64,000 bases of DNA, from assembly GCF_018131105.1 (NCBI RefSeq), contig NZ_JAFCJI010000002.1, positions 1,178,001 to 1,242,000 of the forward strand, in the 5' to 3' direction. The notes beneath the pieces were generated by a model. It had not been told where the DNA came from. It saw nothing but the letters and a program-made list of their open reading frames with translations, and made no database searches. This DNA comes from Bradyrhizobium manausense (GTDB taxonomy: Bacteria; Pseudomonadota; Alphaproteobacteria; Rhizobiales; Xanthobacteraceae). Of this stretch, positions 25,610 to 33,945 are shown in pieces. Position numbers and translations under genes: made by a program. Position 1 is the first letter of the stretch. The number at the start of each line of letters is the position of its first letter.

Positions 25610-27175
25610 TCACTTCCCCCTGAGCACGAGCGCGCTGGTCAGGTCGCCAAGCGGTTTCTGCTCGTGAGCAGCGATCGCGGCGTCACGCACGGTGATGCCA
25701 TGAAGGGTCGGCAGCTCGAAGCGTCGCGTGATGAAGCGCAGGATCGACGTCGTGTCCATCGGCGAATGGTCGACATAGCCGCGGCGTGCATAGGGAGAGA
25801 TGATGATGGCGGGAACGCGGGAGCCGGGGCCCCAGCGGTCGCCTTTGGGCGGCGGCACGTGATCCCACAGGCCGCCATTCTCGTCATAGGTCACGACGAC
25901 AAGCATGTGCGGCCATTGCGGGCTCTTCTCGAGATGCGCGACCACGTCGGCGATGTGGGTGTCGCCGGCCTGGATATCGGCGTAGCCCGAATGCTCATTG
26001 AGATCGCCTTGCGGCTTGTAGAAGGCGACCTGCGGCAGCTTGCCGTCGTCGATCGCCTTGATGAACTCGGTGCCCGCAAGGCCACCATCGCGCAGATGCT
26101 CGGCACGCGCCGCGGTGCCGGGCGCAAAGCTCGCATAATAATTCAGCGCTTGATGGTGATACTGGAAGTTCGGAACCGGCGACTTGTTGCCATGGTCGAG
26201 TACGTCCTGCCACGCTCCGCCGTACCAGGCCCAGTTGACACGCTTGAGACTGAGCAAATCGCCGATGGTCGGTTCGGTCTGCGGCGGCAGCGTCGTCGGC
26301 TTCATGGGATCCGCATAAGCCTTGTCGCCATCCTTAACCGGAGCGTTGCCGCTGGGCTGATAAGGCGGCTGCATGGTGTTCACGGCGTAGAAGTCGGGCG
26401 TGAGGTTGCCGTCGCTGACATATTTCGGAATGCCGTCCATCGCCGATTTCGGCGAGTTGGCGGCCTGCTTCAGCGTCACGCCATCGGGCTCGACCACGGC
26501 GATCGACGGCTTCGCCGGGCTGGTGTCGGCCTTGGGATAGGTGGGGACGCAGGCGCAAACCAGCCATTGATGGTTGAGGAACGAGCCGCCGAACGCGCCC
26601 ATGAAGAAATTGTCGGCCAGCACATATTTCTCGGCGACCTTCCACATCGCCGTCTTCGACCCGTCCCAGAGACTCATGACCAGCGCGCCCGAGTCGGCAT
26701 GCGCGACGAATCTGTCGTTACGCCCACCGTTGATCTGCATCTGGTTCTGGTAGAAGCGGTGCCAGAGGTCGTGCGTGATGGTGCCGTAGCTGAGGTTGAA
26801 GCCCTTCTGGTCATCCAAACGAAAGGGACGATTGGGCAGATGCTCGGTCTGGGCCTGGGTCACCGGCGGCGTCACGCCCTTGGCGGTCAGGCCGTCCCAG
26901 ATCGGCGGCAGTTCACGGAACGGTTTGCCATCGCGATCTCGCTGGGTCCGCGTCCAGGCCGGTGCCTTCGCCACGCCGTTCGCACCCGGAAAACTGCCAT
27001 AGAGATTGTCGAAGCTGCGGTTCTCAGCAAAGATCACTACGACCGTGTCGATCAGTGTCAGATCGTCGGCGGCATTCTTCTGGGGACCCGGACCGTTACC
27101 CCCTGCCAGCGCCGGATCGAACGCACCGATGAAGACACTCGATGCACAAAGGACAAGTGTCGATTTCGTTCGCAT
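25610..27175 (-). CDS. AcpA-like phosphoesterase (phospholipase C / acid phosphatase family), secreted
   Basis: A 521-residue exported protein of the alkaline-phosphatase-like phosphoesterase family that includes bacterial phospholipase C and AcpA. A signal peptide ends near residue 24. Then come VVVIFAENRSFDNLYGSFPG, with the metal-binding Glu-Asn block, DSGALVMSLWD, and LVVVTYDENGGLWDHVPPP followed by GPGSRVPAIIISPYARRG, which carry the second metal-site Asp/His residues. It would release phosphate or cleave phosphodiesters in the periplasm. Its start is 119 bases from the divergent di-haem peroxidase gene, and the two may share regulation. Confidence 0.9.
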   Translation of the reverse strand: MRTKSTLVLCASSVFIGAFDPALAGGNGPGPQKNAADDLTLIDTVVVIFAENRSFDNLYGSFPGANGVAKAPAWTRTQRDRDGKPFRELPPIWDGLTAKGVTPPVTQAQTEHLPNRPFRLDDQKGFNLSYGTITHDLWHRFYQNQMQINGGRNDRFVAHADSGALVMSLWDGSKTAMWKVAEKYVLADNFFMGAFGGSFLNHQWLVCACVPTYPKADTSPAKPSIAVVEPDGVTLKQAANSPKSAMDGIPKYVSDGNLTPDFYAVNTMQPPYQPSGNAPVKDGDKAYADPMKPTTLPPQTEPTIGDLLSLKRVNWAWYGGAWQDVLDHGNKSPVPNFQYHHQALNYYASFAPGTAARAEHLRDGGLAGTEFIKAIDDGKLPQVAFYKPQGDLNEHSGYADIQAGDTHIADVVAHLEKSPQWPHMLVVVTYDENGGLWDHVPPPKGDRWGPGSRVPAIIISPYARRGYVDHSPMDTTSILRFITRRFELPTLHGITVRDAAIAAHEQKPLGDLTSALVLRGK

Positions 27176-27294
27176 TCAAAGCCCCCCTGCTTTCACTGAT
27201 CGCCGTTATCTTTCCATCCGTCATAGCCCAGACGCTCACCGAAGGCACGCCCGGATCGCCATGACGATGTCTCGCCGTAGACCCGGTTTGCAAC

Positions 27295-28521
27295 ATGCAG
27301 ATTGAGCGCTGGCTTTTCGCAGCCGCTGTCGTCCTCACGGCCCTGACCGTCGATCCGGGCCGGGCAGGTGCGGAGATGTCACGCAGCGAGGCACGTCGGC
27401 AGGCCACGCTTCTCGGGGCCCTTGGCAAGGCCTTGTTTTTCGATCCCTCTCTCTCGGGATCCGGCAGTCTCGCCTGTTCATCGTGCCACGATCCCGCCCG
27501 CGGCTTCGGCCCGGCCAACGACCGCGCGGTGCAATTGGGCGGCGGCGACATGCACCAGCTTGGGACGCGAGCCGTCCCTTCCTTGAAATATCTGCAGGTG
27601 GTGCCTTCCTTTACCGAGCATTTCCATGATTCCGAGGACGAGGCCGACGAAAGCATCGACAACGGTCCGACAGGGGGCCTCACCTGGGATGGACGGGTTG
27701 ACCGCGGCGCCGACCAGGCCAGGATTCCGCTGCTCTCGGATTTCGAGATGGGCAATCGGGATGAGGCCGAGGTGGCTCGCCGGGTCATCGCTGCGGGCCA
27801 TGGCAAGGCAATCGCCGCCATCGCCGGGTCCCGCGCGATTGCCAATCCCGCCACCGTCTACAAGACGGCCCTCAAGGCGCTCGAGGTCTTCCAGCAGGAC
27901 CACGAGACCTTTTATCCCTATTCGAGCAAGTATGACGCGGTGCTGGCCGGCAAAGCCGAGCTCACGGCCGAAGAAGCGCGCGGGCTCGAGCTGTTCAATG
28001 CCGAGAACAAGGGCAATTGCGCGTCCTGCCATATCAGCCGCCGGGGCAATGACGGCACCCCGCCGCAGTTCACGGATTACGGCCTGATTGCGCTCGGCGT
28101 GCCGCGCAATCCCGACATTCCCGCCAACAGGAATCCGGCCTATTTCGACCTCGGCCTGTGCGGTCCCTTGCGCACCGACTTCCTGAAACGCGAGGATTAT
28201 TGCGGCCTCTTTCGGACGCCGACACTTCGCAATGTCGCCCTCCGCCAGACCTTCTTTCACAACGGCGCCATGCATTCGCTGCGAGACGCCGTGCGGTTCT
28301 ATGTCGAGAGGGAAACCCGGCCCGAACGTTGGTACCCACGCAAGGCTGACGGCAGCATCGATAAATATGACGATCTGCCGGACGGACCCAAGGCCAACGT
28401 CAACATGGAGCCGCCGTTTGACCTGAAGGCCGGCGATACGCCGGCGCTGACCGCGGCTGAGATCGACGATGTCGTCGCCTTTCTCGGTACGTTGACCGAC
28501 GGATATCAGCCAGCGAAGTGA
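27295..28521 (+). CDS. Di-haem cytochrome c peroxidase / MauG family protein
   Basis: A 408-residue exported protein with two c-type haem sites: C61-S-S-C-H65 and C242-A-S-C-H246, the bacterial cytochrome c peroxidase arrangement of two cytochrome domains. The N-terminus (RWLFAAAVVLTALTV) is a signal peptide. FRTPTLRNVALRQTFFHNGA near residue 310 is the conserved T-P-x-L-R-N-V block with a likely haem ligand. Members reduce hydrogen peroxide or act as protein-modifying oxidases like MauG. It is divergent from the AcpA-like gene; no amine dehydrogenase gene is nearby, so a peroxidase role is favoured. Confidence 0.9.
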   Translation: MQIERWLFAAAVVLTALTVDPGRAGAEMSRSEARRQATLLGALGKALFFDPSLSGSGSLACSSCHDPARGFGPANDRAVQLGGGDMHQLGTRAVPSLKYLQVVPSFTEHFHDSEDEADESIDNGPTGGLTWDGRVDRGADQARIPLLSDFEMGNRDEAEVARRVIAAGHGKAIAAIAGSRAIANPATVYKTALKALEVFQQDHETFYPYSSKYDAVLAGKAELTAEEARGLELFNAENKGNCASCHISRRGNDGTPPQFTDYGLIALGVPRNPDIPANRNPAYFDLGLCGPLRTDFLKREDYCGLFRTPTLRNVALRQTFFHNGAMHSLRDAVRFYVERETRPERWYPRKADGSIDKYDDLPDGPKANVNMEPPFDLKAGDTPALTAAEIDDVVAFLGTLTDGYQPAK

Positions 28522-28564
28522 GGACGCAGATAGCGCGGTCGTCGACGCTCCTCAGGTCGCAGCC

Positions 28565-28768
28565 CTAGGCTTTGCCGGGCAGACCAAGAAGATTTGCGAC
28601 CGCGTCGGCTCCCTTTCCGGACGCAGACATTTCCCCCTTGTCCCCGACTTCGAGGATGGCGCCGTTGGAGAAACTCAGGGTCCAACCATCATCCGTGCCG
28701 TTCCGGCGCCGATCGGTGAGCTCCAGCCCGGCAGCGGAAATCAGTGCGGTGGCCTTGTCGACGTCCAT
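28565..28768 (-). CDS. Small hypothetical protein
   Basis: A 67-residue soluble protein. The ATG at 28768 is preceded by GAGAGGTGA and is preferred over the longer frame that starts at 28822. It reads DVDKATALISAAGLELTDRR, then a short beta-like segment WTLSFSNGAILEVGDKG, then SGKGADAVANLLGLPG. No family recognised. The gene is convergent with the di-haem peroxidase gene, and tRNA-Phe lies upstream on the same strand. Confidence 0.6.
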   Translation of the reverse strand: MDVDKATALISAAGLELTDRRRNGTDDGWTLSFSNGAILEVGDKGEMSASGKGADAVANLLGLPGKA

Positions 28769-28957
28769 GGTCGTCACCTCTCGCAGGATGTCTCGAATAT
28801 TGTTGGGTGGCTTATGCGCCACACGCGAAGCCTAGGCTCTTTGAGCCGTTCTGCACAGGGCAGGAGGTGTTGGACGCCGACACGGACGAGATCGCGCCGA
28901 GCCATCATGACCCTGTGCGAGGGATCTCCGGGGAAGGATTGTGCTTTAGCGGGGAAA

Positions 28958-29033
28958 TGGTGCCCAGGGGCGGAATCGAACCACCGACACTGCGATTTTC
29001 AGTCGCATGCTCTACCAACTGAGCTACCTGGGC
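28958..29033 (-). tRNA. tRNA-Phe (GAA)
   Basis: On the minus strand the sequence runs from gcccaggtagctcagttgg to a ctgggcacca end with encoded CCA. The acceptor stem gcccagg/cctgggc is perfect, the D arm is gctcagttggtagagc, the anticodon stem-loop tgcga-ctgaaaa-tcgca has GAA as anticodon, and the T arm ends ggttcgattcc. All parts fit a phenylalanine tRNA of 76 bases. Confidence 0.97.
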
Positions 29034-29209
29034 GTGCTCCACGAGAGGGGCCAAAGCCCATCGAGCGGGCGGTTTATAGTGGGCTCGCAGCGGCCTGTCT
29101 ACCCACGCTTCACCGTCGACTTCGCGGGGCGCGGCACGGCTGTGCACAAGCCGCAGCGGCTTGCCGGGGGCAAGCCGCCACTCGCATAAGACATTGATAT
29201 TACTTATTA

Positions 29210-29389
29210 TTACTCGTCATCCACGTCGTCGTCCCGGCCGGGGATGACGTAGGAGCCTTTCAGCCAGCGGTTCAGATCGACATCGCGGCAGCGCGACGAG
29301 CAGAACGGACGGGTGGCCTGCGCCTGCGGCTTGCCGCAGATCGGGCAGGTTTTGAGGGGAGCGGCGGGTTTTTTTACGTGGTCGTCCAT
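29210..29389 (-). CDS. yacG: DNA gyrase inhibitor YacG
   Basis: A 59-residue zinc-ribbon protein. It reads KTCPICGKPQAQATRPFCSS then RCRDVDLNRWLKGSY: the Cys-x2-Cys ... Cys-x3-Cys zinc site and the D-L-x-x-W-L tail are diagnostic of YacG, which binds GyrB and inhibits gyrase. A short acidic tail (RDDDVDDE) ends it. It is the last protein gene of the hisD-UPF0262-phosphatase-maf-yacG series on this strand, which is conserved in Rhizobiales, and tRNA-Phe follows. Confidence 0.93.
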   Translation of the reverse strand: MDDHVKKPAAPLKTCPICGKPQAQATRPFCSSRCRDVDLNRWLKGSYVIPGRDDDVDDE

Positions 29390-29515
29390 GATGCCGGCAG
29401 TCTACACGAAGTGACGAGGCTCAAGCGCCTCTCGGGCAAACGGGTTCCTGCCGAAGAGGCGCAGGCGTGCCGCCAGCCGATTCTACTGTGCATGGGGTTG
29501 TTTTCGAGATTTTTG

Positions 29516-30145
29516 TCAGATGGCCGTGGCGTTGAGCCAGCCGAAGCGAATCGGAAAGCCCTCTCCGCCGAGCAACGTCGTGGTCTCGTACAGCGGCAGG
29601 CCGACCACGTTGGTGTAGGAGCCCACCATCTTCACCACGAACGAGCCGGCGATGCCCTGCACCGCGTAGCCGCCGGCTTTGCCGCGCCATTCGCCGGAGC
29701 CGATATAGGCCTGGATATCGTCCTCCGAGAGCCGCTTGAAGCGGACCCGGGTCTCGACCAGGCGCTGGCGGAACGCCTCGCGCGGCGTCACCAGCGTGAC
29801 CGCGGTGTAGACGCGGTGGTTGCGGCCCGAGAGCAACCGCAGGCACTGCGCGGCCTCGTCCACCAGATTGGCCTTGGGCAGAATGCGGCGGCCGACCGCC
29901 ACCACGGTATCAGCGGACAGGATGAAGGCGCCGCGCAGTTCGTCGTCGAGCTGCACTGATTTGAGCGCCGCGTCGGCCTTGGCCCGCGCGAGCCTGTTGG
30001 CACAGGCACGCGGCAGCTCGCCCCGTCGCGGCGTCTCGTCGACATCGGCCGGCCGGAGTGCGTCCGGGTCGATGCCGGCCTGGTTGAGCAGCGACAGGCG
30101 CCGCGGCGAACCGGAGGCAAGAACGAATTTGGGGCGGCCGAGCAT
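29516..30145 (-). CDS. maf: Maf-like nucleoside triphosphate pyrophosphatase
   Basis: A 209-residue Maf protein. It opens KFVLASGSPRRLSLLNQAGI with the nucleotide-binding S-x-S-P-R-R, followed by DVDETPRRGE, FILSADTVVAVG (the D-T-V-V of the active site) and GKAGGYAVQGIAGSFVV, all signature blocks. It hydrolyses non-canonical or canonical NTPs such as dTTP/UTP to monophosphates and has been linked to septum formation and house-cleaning. The ATG at 30145 fits the family start; the frame is open much further upstream but that portion is antisense noise. Lies between the phosphatase and yacG genes. Confidence 0.95.
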   Translation of the reverse strand: MLGRPKFVLASGSPRRLSLLNQAGIDPDALRPADVDETPRRGELPRACANRLARAKADAALKSVQLDDELRGAFILSADTVVAVGRRILPKANLVDEAAQCLRLLSGRNHRVYTAVTLVTPREAFRQRLVETRVRFKRLSEDDIQAYIGSGEWRGKAGGYAVQGIAGSFVVKMVGSYTNVVGLPLYETTTLLGGEGFPIRFGWLNATAI

Positions 30146-30303
30146 CAGCTGATTTTTGGGAGACGAGGCAGGGGGTGAATTGCGCGCGGAACCTATCGGA
30201 AGGGGGCTGATTTCACAACCCGGGAACCCGGACTTTGGTGATTCGAAGTCTCCGACATGCGTGTGCCCTTCATCTGTGACGCGGGTGTTACGCCCGCCCG
30301 TTG

Positions 30304-30771
30304 CTACCCGCTCGCGGCGCCCGCCTTGGCGAAACGCCGGCGGATCCGCATCAGCAAGAGGTCGCAGACCTCGCGATAGGCGGCAAGCTTCTGGTCGCGG
30401 CTGCCCTCGATGGTGGTGGGATCGTGCGTCGGCCAATATTCGACGTCGGCGGCGAGCGTCCGCGTCAGCTCCAGCGCCTTGTGGTGCGCCTCCGGCGAGA
30501 GCGTGATGATGAGGTCGAAATTCAGCCCCTCCCAATCCTCCAGCTCCTCGAAGGTCTGCGGCCTGTGAGCGGAGATGTCCTGGCCGAGCTCGGCCATCAC
30601 GGACACCGCGAACGGATCGAGCTCGCCTTTTCTCGCGCCGGCCGACTTCACATAGAGGCCCTGCGGAAACATGTGCTGCAGCAGGCTCGCGGCCATCGGC
30701 GAGCGCACGCTGTTCATCGCGCAGGCGAACAGCACCGATTGCGGATCGCGTGTGCGTGGCGGACCCGCCAT
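30304..30771 (-). CDS. Low-molecular-weight phosphatase family protein
   Basis: A 155-residue protein with the P-loop SVLFACAMNSVRSPMAASLL, giving the C-x5-R-S core of low-molecular-weight tyrosine phosphatases and arsenate-reductase-like enzymes. The late DP motif of LMW-PTPs is present as WPTHDPTT, which would be the catalytic acid. It is likely to be a protein phosphatase, but the substrate is unknown. Its start lies only five bases after the UPF0262 stop in the hisD cluster; this gene order is shared across Rhizobiales. Confidence 0.9.
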   Translation of the reverse strand: MAGPPRTRDPQSVLFACAMNSVRSPMAASLLQHMFPQGLYVKSAGARKGELDPFAVSVMAELGQDISAHRPQTFEELEDWEGLNFDLIITLSPEAHHKALELTRTLAADVEYWPTHDPTTIEGSRDQKLAAYREVCDLLLMRIRRRFAKAGAASG

Positions 30772-30776
30772 CGCAC

Positions 30777-31274
30777 CTAGCCCTTCCAGTGCAGGACGGT
30801 GATAAGCGTGAACAGCCGGCGCGAGGTCTCGAAATCGACCCTCACCTTGCCCTTCAGTCGCTCCTGCAGCGTACGCGATCCCTCGTCATGAATGCCGCGG
30901 CGGCCCATGTCGATGGCCTCGATCTTGTCCGGAGTCGCGGTGCGGATCGCCTGGTAGTAGCTGTCGCAGATCATGAAATAGTCCTTCACGATCCGCCGGA
31001 ACGGCGTCAGCGACAGCAGATGCGCGACCACCGGCGTGCCGTCCTCGCGGCGGATGTCGAACATCAGGCGGTTGCCGCTGATGCCGATATGCAGCGTGAA
31101 AGGTCCCTTGCCGTCGGCACCATTAGGCGCGAACAGATTCTGCTCGATCAGATCGTAGATCGCGATCGCACGCTCATGCTCGATGTCGGGCCCGGAACGG
31201 CCGATCGAGTCCTCGTCGAGGGTGACCGCGACGATGCGATTGGTCGAGTCGTCCTGTTCGGGCGGCTGTGTCAT
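30777..31274 (-). CDS. UPF0262 family protein
   Basis: A 165-residue cytoplasmic protein of the UPF0262 family, found next to hisD in Rhizobiales. The blocks RIVAVTLDEDSIGRSGPDIE, HERAIAIYDLIEQN and FDIRREDGTPVVAHLLSL are typical, as is the central FRRIVKDYFMICDSYYQAIR. No activity is established. Its ATG at 31274 overlaps the hisD stop as ATGA, showing tight translational coupling with histidine synthesis. Confidence 0.93.
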   Translation of the reverse strand: MTQPPEQDDSTNRIVAVTLDEDSIGRSGPDIEHERAIAIYDLIEQNLFAPNGADGKGPFTLHIGISGNRLMFDIRREDGTPVVAHLLSLTPFRRIVKDYFMICDSYYQAIRTATPDKIEAIDMGRRGIHDEGSRTLQERLKGKVRVDFETSRRLFTLITVLHWKG

Positions 31275-32566
31275 GGCAGATTGAGGCGCAATCCAATCGA
31301 GCGCGAATGGGCATCCAGCCCTTCCGCTTGTCCAAGCGTCATCGCGGCCGGTCCCAGCGCACGCAGCTGGTCCGGGCCGCATTTCAGAATCGAGGTGCGC
31401 TTCATGAAATCGGCGACCCCAAGGCCTGAGGAGAATCGCGCCGAGCGCGCCGTCGGCAGCACGTGGTTGGAGCCGCCGACATAATCGCCGATCGCCTCCG
31501 GCGTGTGTGCACCGAGGAACACAGCACCGGCGTTGCGGATCTGTGCGGCGAGCGCATCGGGATCGCTGGTCATGATCTCGAGATGCTCGGCCGCGATCGC
31601 GTCCGCGAGCGGAATGGCCTCAGTGAGATTCTTCACCATGATGACGGCCCCGAAATCGGCCCAGGACTTGCCGGCAATCGCGGCGCGCGGCAGCGTCTTC
31701 AGCTGTGCTTCGACGGCCTTCTCGACATCGGACGCGAGCCGCGCGGAATCGGTGATCAGGATCGATTGCGCGCTGGCATCGTGCTCGGCCTGCGCCAGCA
31801 AATCAGCAGCGATCCAGTCGGCGTTGCCGGTGTCGTCTGCGATGACAAGCACCTCGGAGGGACCGGCGATCATGTCGATGCCGACCTTGCCGAACACCAA
31901 CCGTTTTGCGGCGGCAACATAGGCATTGCCGGGGCCGACGATCTTTGCGACCGGCGCAATCGTCGCGGTGCCATAAGCGAGCGCGGCCACCGCCTGTGCG
32001 CCACCGACACGGTAGATCTCGCTGACGCCGCCGAGCGATGCGGCCGCGAGTACCAGCGGGTTGAGCTTGCCGTCGGGCGACGGCACCACCATCACGAGGC
32101 GCGAGACGCCGGCGACCTTGGCCGGCACCGCATTCATCAGCACCGAGGAGGGATAGGCCGCGGTACCGCCGGGCACGTAGAGGCCGGCGGATTCGATCGC
32201 GGTGTAACGCCAGCCGAGTTCGACGCCGAGCGGATCGGTGAAGCGTTCGTCCTTCGGCAACTGGCGGCGATGGTAGGTCTCGATGCGGTCGCGCGCGAGT
32301 TTCAGGGCGTCCAGCGTCGCAGCGTCGCAGGCCTTTTTCGCGGCTTCGATCTCGGCGGCTGAGACGCGCAAGCCGGATGCATCCAGCGTCAGCCGGTCGA
32401 ACTTTGCGGTGGCCTCGAGCAGGGCGGCGTCGCCTCGCTTGGCAACGTCGTCGACGATGGTGCGCGCGGCGGCTTCGACGTCGGCCGACACTTCGCGCTT
32501 GGCGGCGAGGAAGGCCTGGAATCGCTGGTCAAAATCGGCGCTGCTGCGGTCGAGACGAACGGGCAT
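31271..32566 (-). CDS. hisD: Histidinol dehydrogenase
   Basis: A 431-residue zinc enzyme that oxidises L-histidinol through histidinal to L-histidine with two NAD+, the last two steps of histidine synthesis. The length and motifs fit: YVPGGTAAYPSSVLMNAVPA, KIVGPGNAYVAAAKRLVFG and DMIAGPSEVLVIADD (the substrate and NAD region), and YVGGSNHVLPTARSARFSSG near the C-terminus with the catalytic His. The gene is followed by UPF0262 (overlap of 4 bases) and preceded by the DUF2948 gene on the same strand, a conserved group. Confidence 0.97.
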   Translation of the reverse strand: MPVRLDRSSADFDQRFQAFLAAKREVSADVEAAARTIVDDVAKRGDAALLEATAKFDRLTLDASGLRVSAAEIEAAKKACDAATLDALKLARDRIETYHRRQLPKDERFTDPLGVELGWRYTAIESAGLYVPGGTAAYPSSVLMNAVPAKVAGVSRLVMVVPSPDGKLNPLVLAAASLGGVSEIYRVGGAQAVAALAYGTATIAPVAKIVGPGNAYVAAAKRLVFGKVGIDMIAGPSEVLVIADDTGNADWIAADLLAQAEHDASAQSILITDSARLASDVEKAVEAQLKTLPRAAIAGKSWADFGAVIMVKNLTEAIPLADAIAAEHLEIMTSDPDALAAQIRNAGAVFLGAHTPEAIGDYVGGSNHVLPTARSARFSSGLGVADFMKRTSILKCGPDQLRALGPAAMTLGQAEGLDAHSRSIGLRLNLP

Positions 32567-32726
32567 TTTTGGCTTGGCTTCTGCTGGTTTTGGGGGGCGC
32601 AGTCCGGCTCACCGGCCCCCCTGCTCAATGGCGCGGCGGGGAAGCTGCGTCAACCCTTGGCGGTCAACCCTGGACGCTACCGATCCCGCGACGGCCCGAG
32701 CCGGTTCGGCTGGTATACAGGCGACC

Positions 32727-33176
32727 TCACGCCTCCCCCTCGATCGCCAGCCCTGTTCCCAGTTCGTCCGTCCCCAGATCCGTCAGTTCGCATTCCAGGC
32801 ATTCGACGTCGAGCCGGATGGCGCCGCCTTGGGCGAACAGCAACAGCGCGCTGCCGCCAGGCTCTTCGTCGTGACCGTCCCGGGGATGAAATTCGATGCC
32901 GACGAGGTCCAGGACCGCCTCGGGTGTCGCGAGATCGATATTGCGCGACTTGCAGGCGAGCACGCGGTCAAAGCGGAGCGCTGAGACCAGCCGGCGCGGC
33001 TCGGTCTCGCCCGCCAGTGTCTGCTCCCAGTCCAGCCGGCTCATGCCGACCACCAGGCGCTTCTCGCCCTGCCGCCAGATGATATCGGACGGCTGGACGC
33101 GGGCATCCTGCACATGGGTCGAGATCACGGCGAGATCGTCGGCATCGAGCGCAATCAGTTTGAGCTGGGGAGACAT
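32727..33176 (-). CDS. DUF2948 family protein
   Basis: A 149-residue cytoplasmic protein of DUF2948, usually found directly before hisD in Rhizobiales. Start at 33176 follows GGAGAAGTG. It reads LKLIALDADDLAVISTHVQD near the N-terminus, then RVQPSDIIW and RLVVGMSRLDWEQ, ending in an LDVECLECELTDLG stretch. Function is unknown. Between it and hisD lie 160 bases with a GC-rich hairpin-prone stretch (ggggggcgcagtccggctca then ccggccccc). Confidence 0.9.
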   Translation of the reverse strand: MSPQLKLIALDADDLAVISTHVQDARVQPSDIIWRQGEKRLVVGMSRLDWEQTLAGETEPRRLVSALRFDRVLACKSRNIDLATPEAVLDLVGIEFHPRDGHDEEPGGSALLLFAQGGAIRLDVECLECELTDLGTDELGTGLAIEGEA

Positions 33177-33265
33177 CACCAACACTTCTCCTCGGGGGCT
33201 GATACGGCTCAACGCGCGGGCCTGCCGAAATTTCCGCGCAAACTAGCGGCCCCGGGGACGACGGA

Positions 33266-33925
33266 CTAGAGGCTATTGATATCCCTCATCTCCAGCACTC
33301 GGCGGGGATAGCCGACCCGGGCGACGTGGATCATGGCGCGGCCCATCTGCTCGGTCGAGGTGACGAGCCCCGGCGAGATCCGGCGCAGCACCGACCACAA
33401 GGGCCACGTCACGTCATAGACCGCCTGCACCCAGGCCGTCTTTGAGCGGATTCCATGCAAGGGCTGGATCGCGCCGGGACGGAACATGTAGGCGGCCTTG
33501 AACGGAAGCTTGAGCAGATCGTTCTCGGTCTTGCCCTTGACGCGCGCCCACATTCGCGAGCCCTGCTCGGTGGAGTCGGTGCCGGCGCCGGTAACATAAG
33601 TGAATGTCATCTGCGGATTGAGCCGCGCCAGCGTCGTCGCCGCCGCGAGCGTGATGTCGTAAGTGAGATGGCGGTAGCGCTCTTCGTTCATGCCGATCGA
33701 GGAAACGCCGAGGCAGAAGAAGCAGGCGTCATAGCCGGTGAGTTGCGCTTCGATCGGCGAATAGTCGGTGAAATCGCCGTGGACGATCTCGGTCAGCTTG
33801 GCGTTCCGCACGCCGGTCGGGCTGCGCCCGACCACGAGCACGCGCTCGATACCGGCATCGACCAGGCACTCGCGCAGCACACCCTGCCCGACCATGCCGG
33901 TCGCGCCGAAAATAATGACACGCAT
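33266..33925 (-). CDS. NAD(P)H-binding epimerase/dehydratase-like protein
   Basis: A 219-residue atypical short-chain dehydrogenase-like protein (NAD(P)-binding Rossmann fold, SDR_a5/YbjT-like). The N-terminal VIIFGATGMVGQGVLRECL is the GxxGxxG cofactor site; DACFFCLGVSSIG follows. FTYVTGAGTDSTEQGSRMWA with GKTE holds possible active residues. Start at 33925 has GGTGGGGA upstream; an ATG at 33949 overlapping the SDR stop is an alternative. It is directly downstream of the SDR gene at 33946-34884 and probably cotranscribed. Substrate unknown. Confidence 0.85.
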   Translation of the reverse strand: MRVIIFGATGMVGQGVLRECLVDAGIERVLVVGRSPTGVRNAKLTEIVHGDFTDYSPIEAQLTGYDACFFCLGVSSIGMNEERYRHLTYDITLAAATTLARLNPQMTFTYVTGAGTDSTEQGSRMWARVKGKTENDLLKLPFKAAYMFRPGAIQPLHGIRSKTAWVQAVYDVTWPLWSVLRRISPGLVTSTEQMGRAMIHVARVGYPRRVLEMRDINSL

Positions 33926-33945
33926 CGGGACGTCCCCACCGCGGC

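Noticed and set aside
25562..27199. A long plus-strand frame opposite the AcpA-like gene
   Set aside because: It is an antisense frame with Arg/Gly/His-rich content; the minus strand carries a signal peptide and the ENRSFD motif.
28823..29209. Attachment site or mobile element at tRNA-Phe
   Set aside because: No integrase, no duplicated tRNA 3' end and no atypical genes were found next to it.
30146..30303. An infA gene in the gap between the phosphatase and maf genes
   Set aside because: The gap is 158 bases, too short for the 72-codon protein, and no IF-1 motif was found on either strand.
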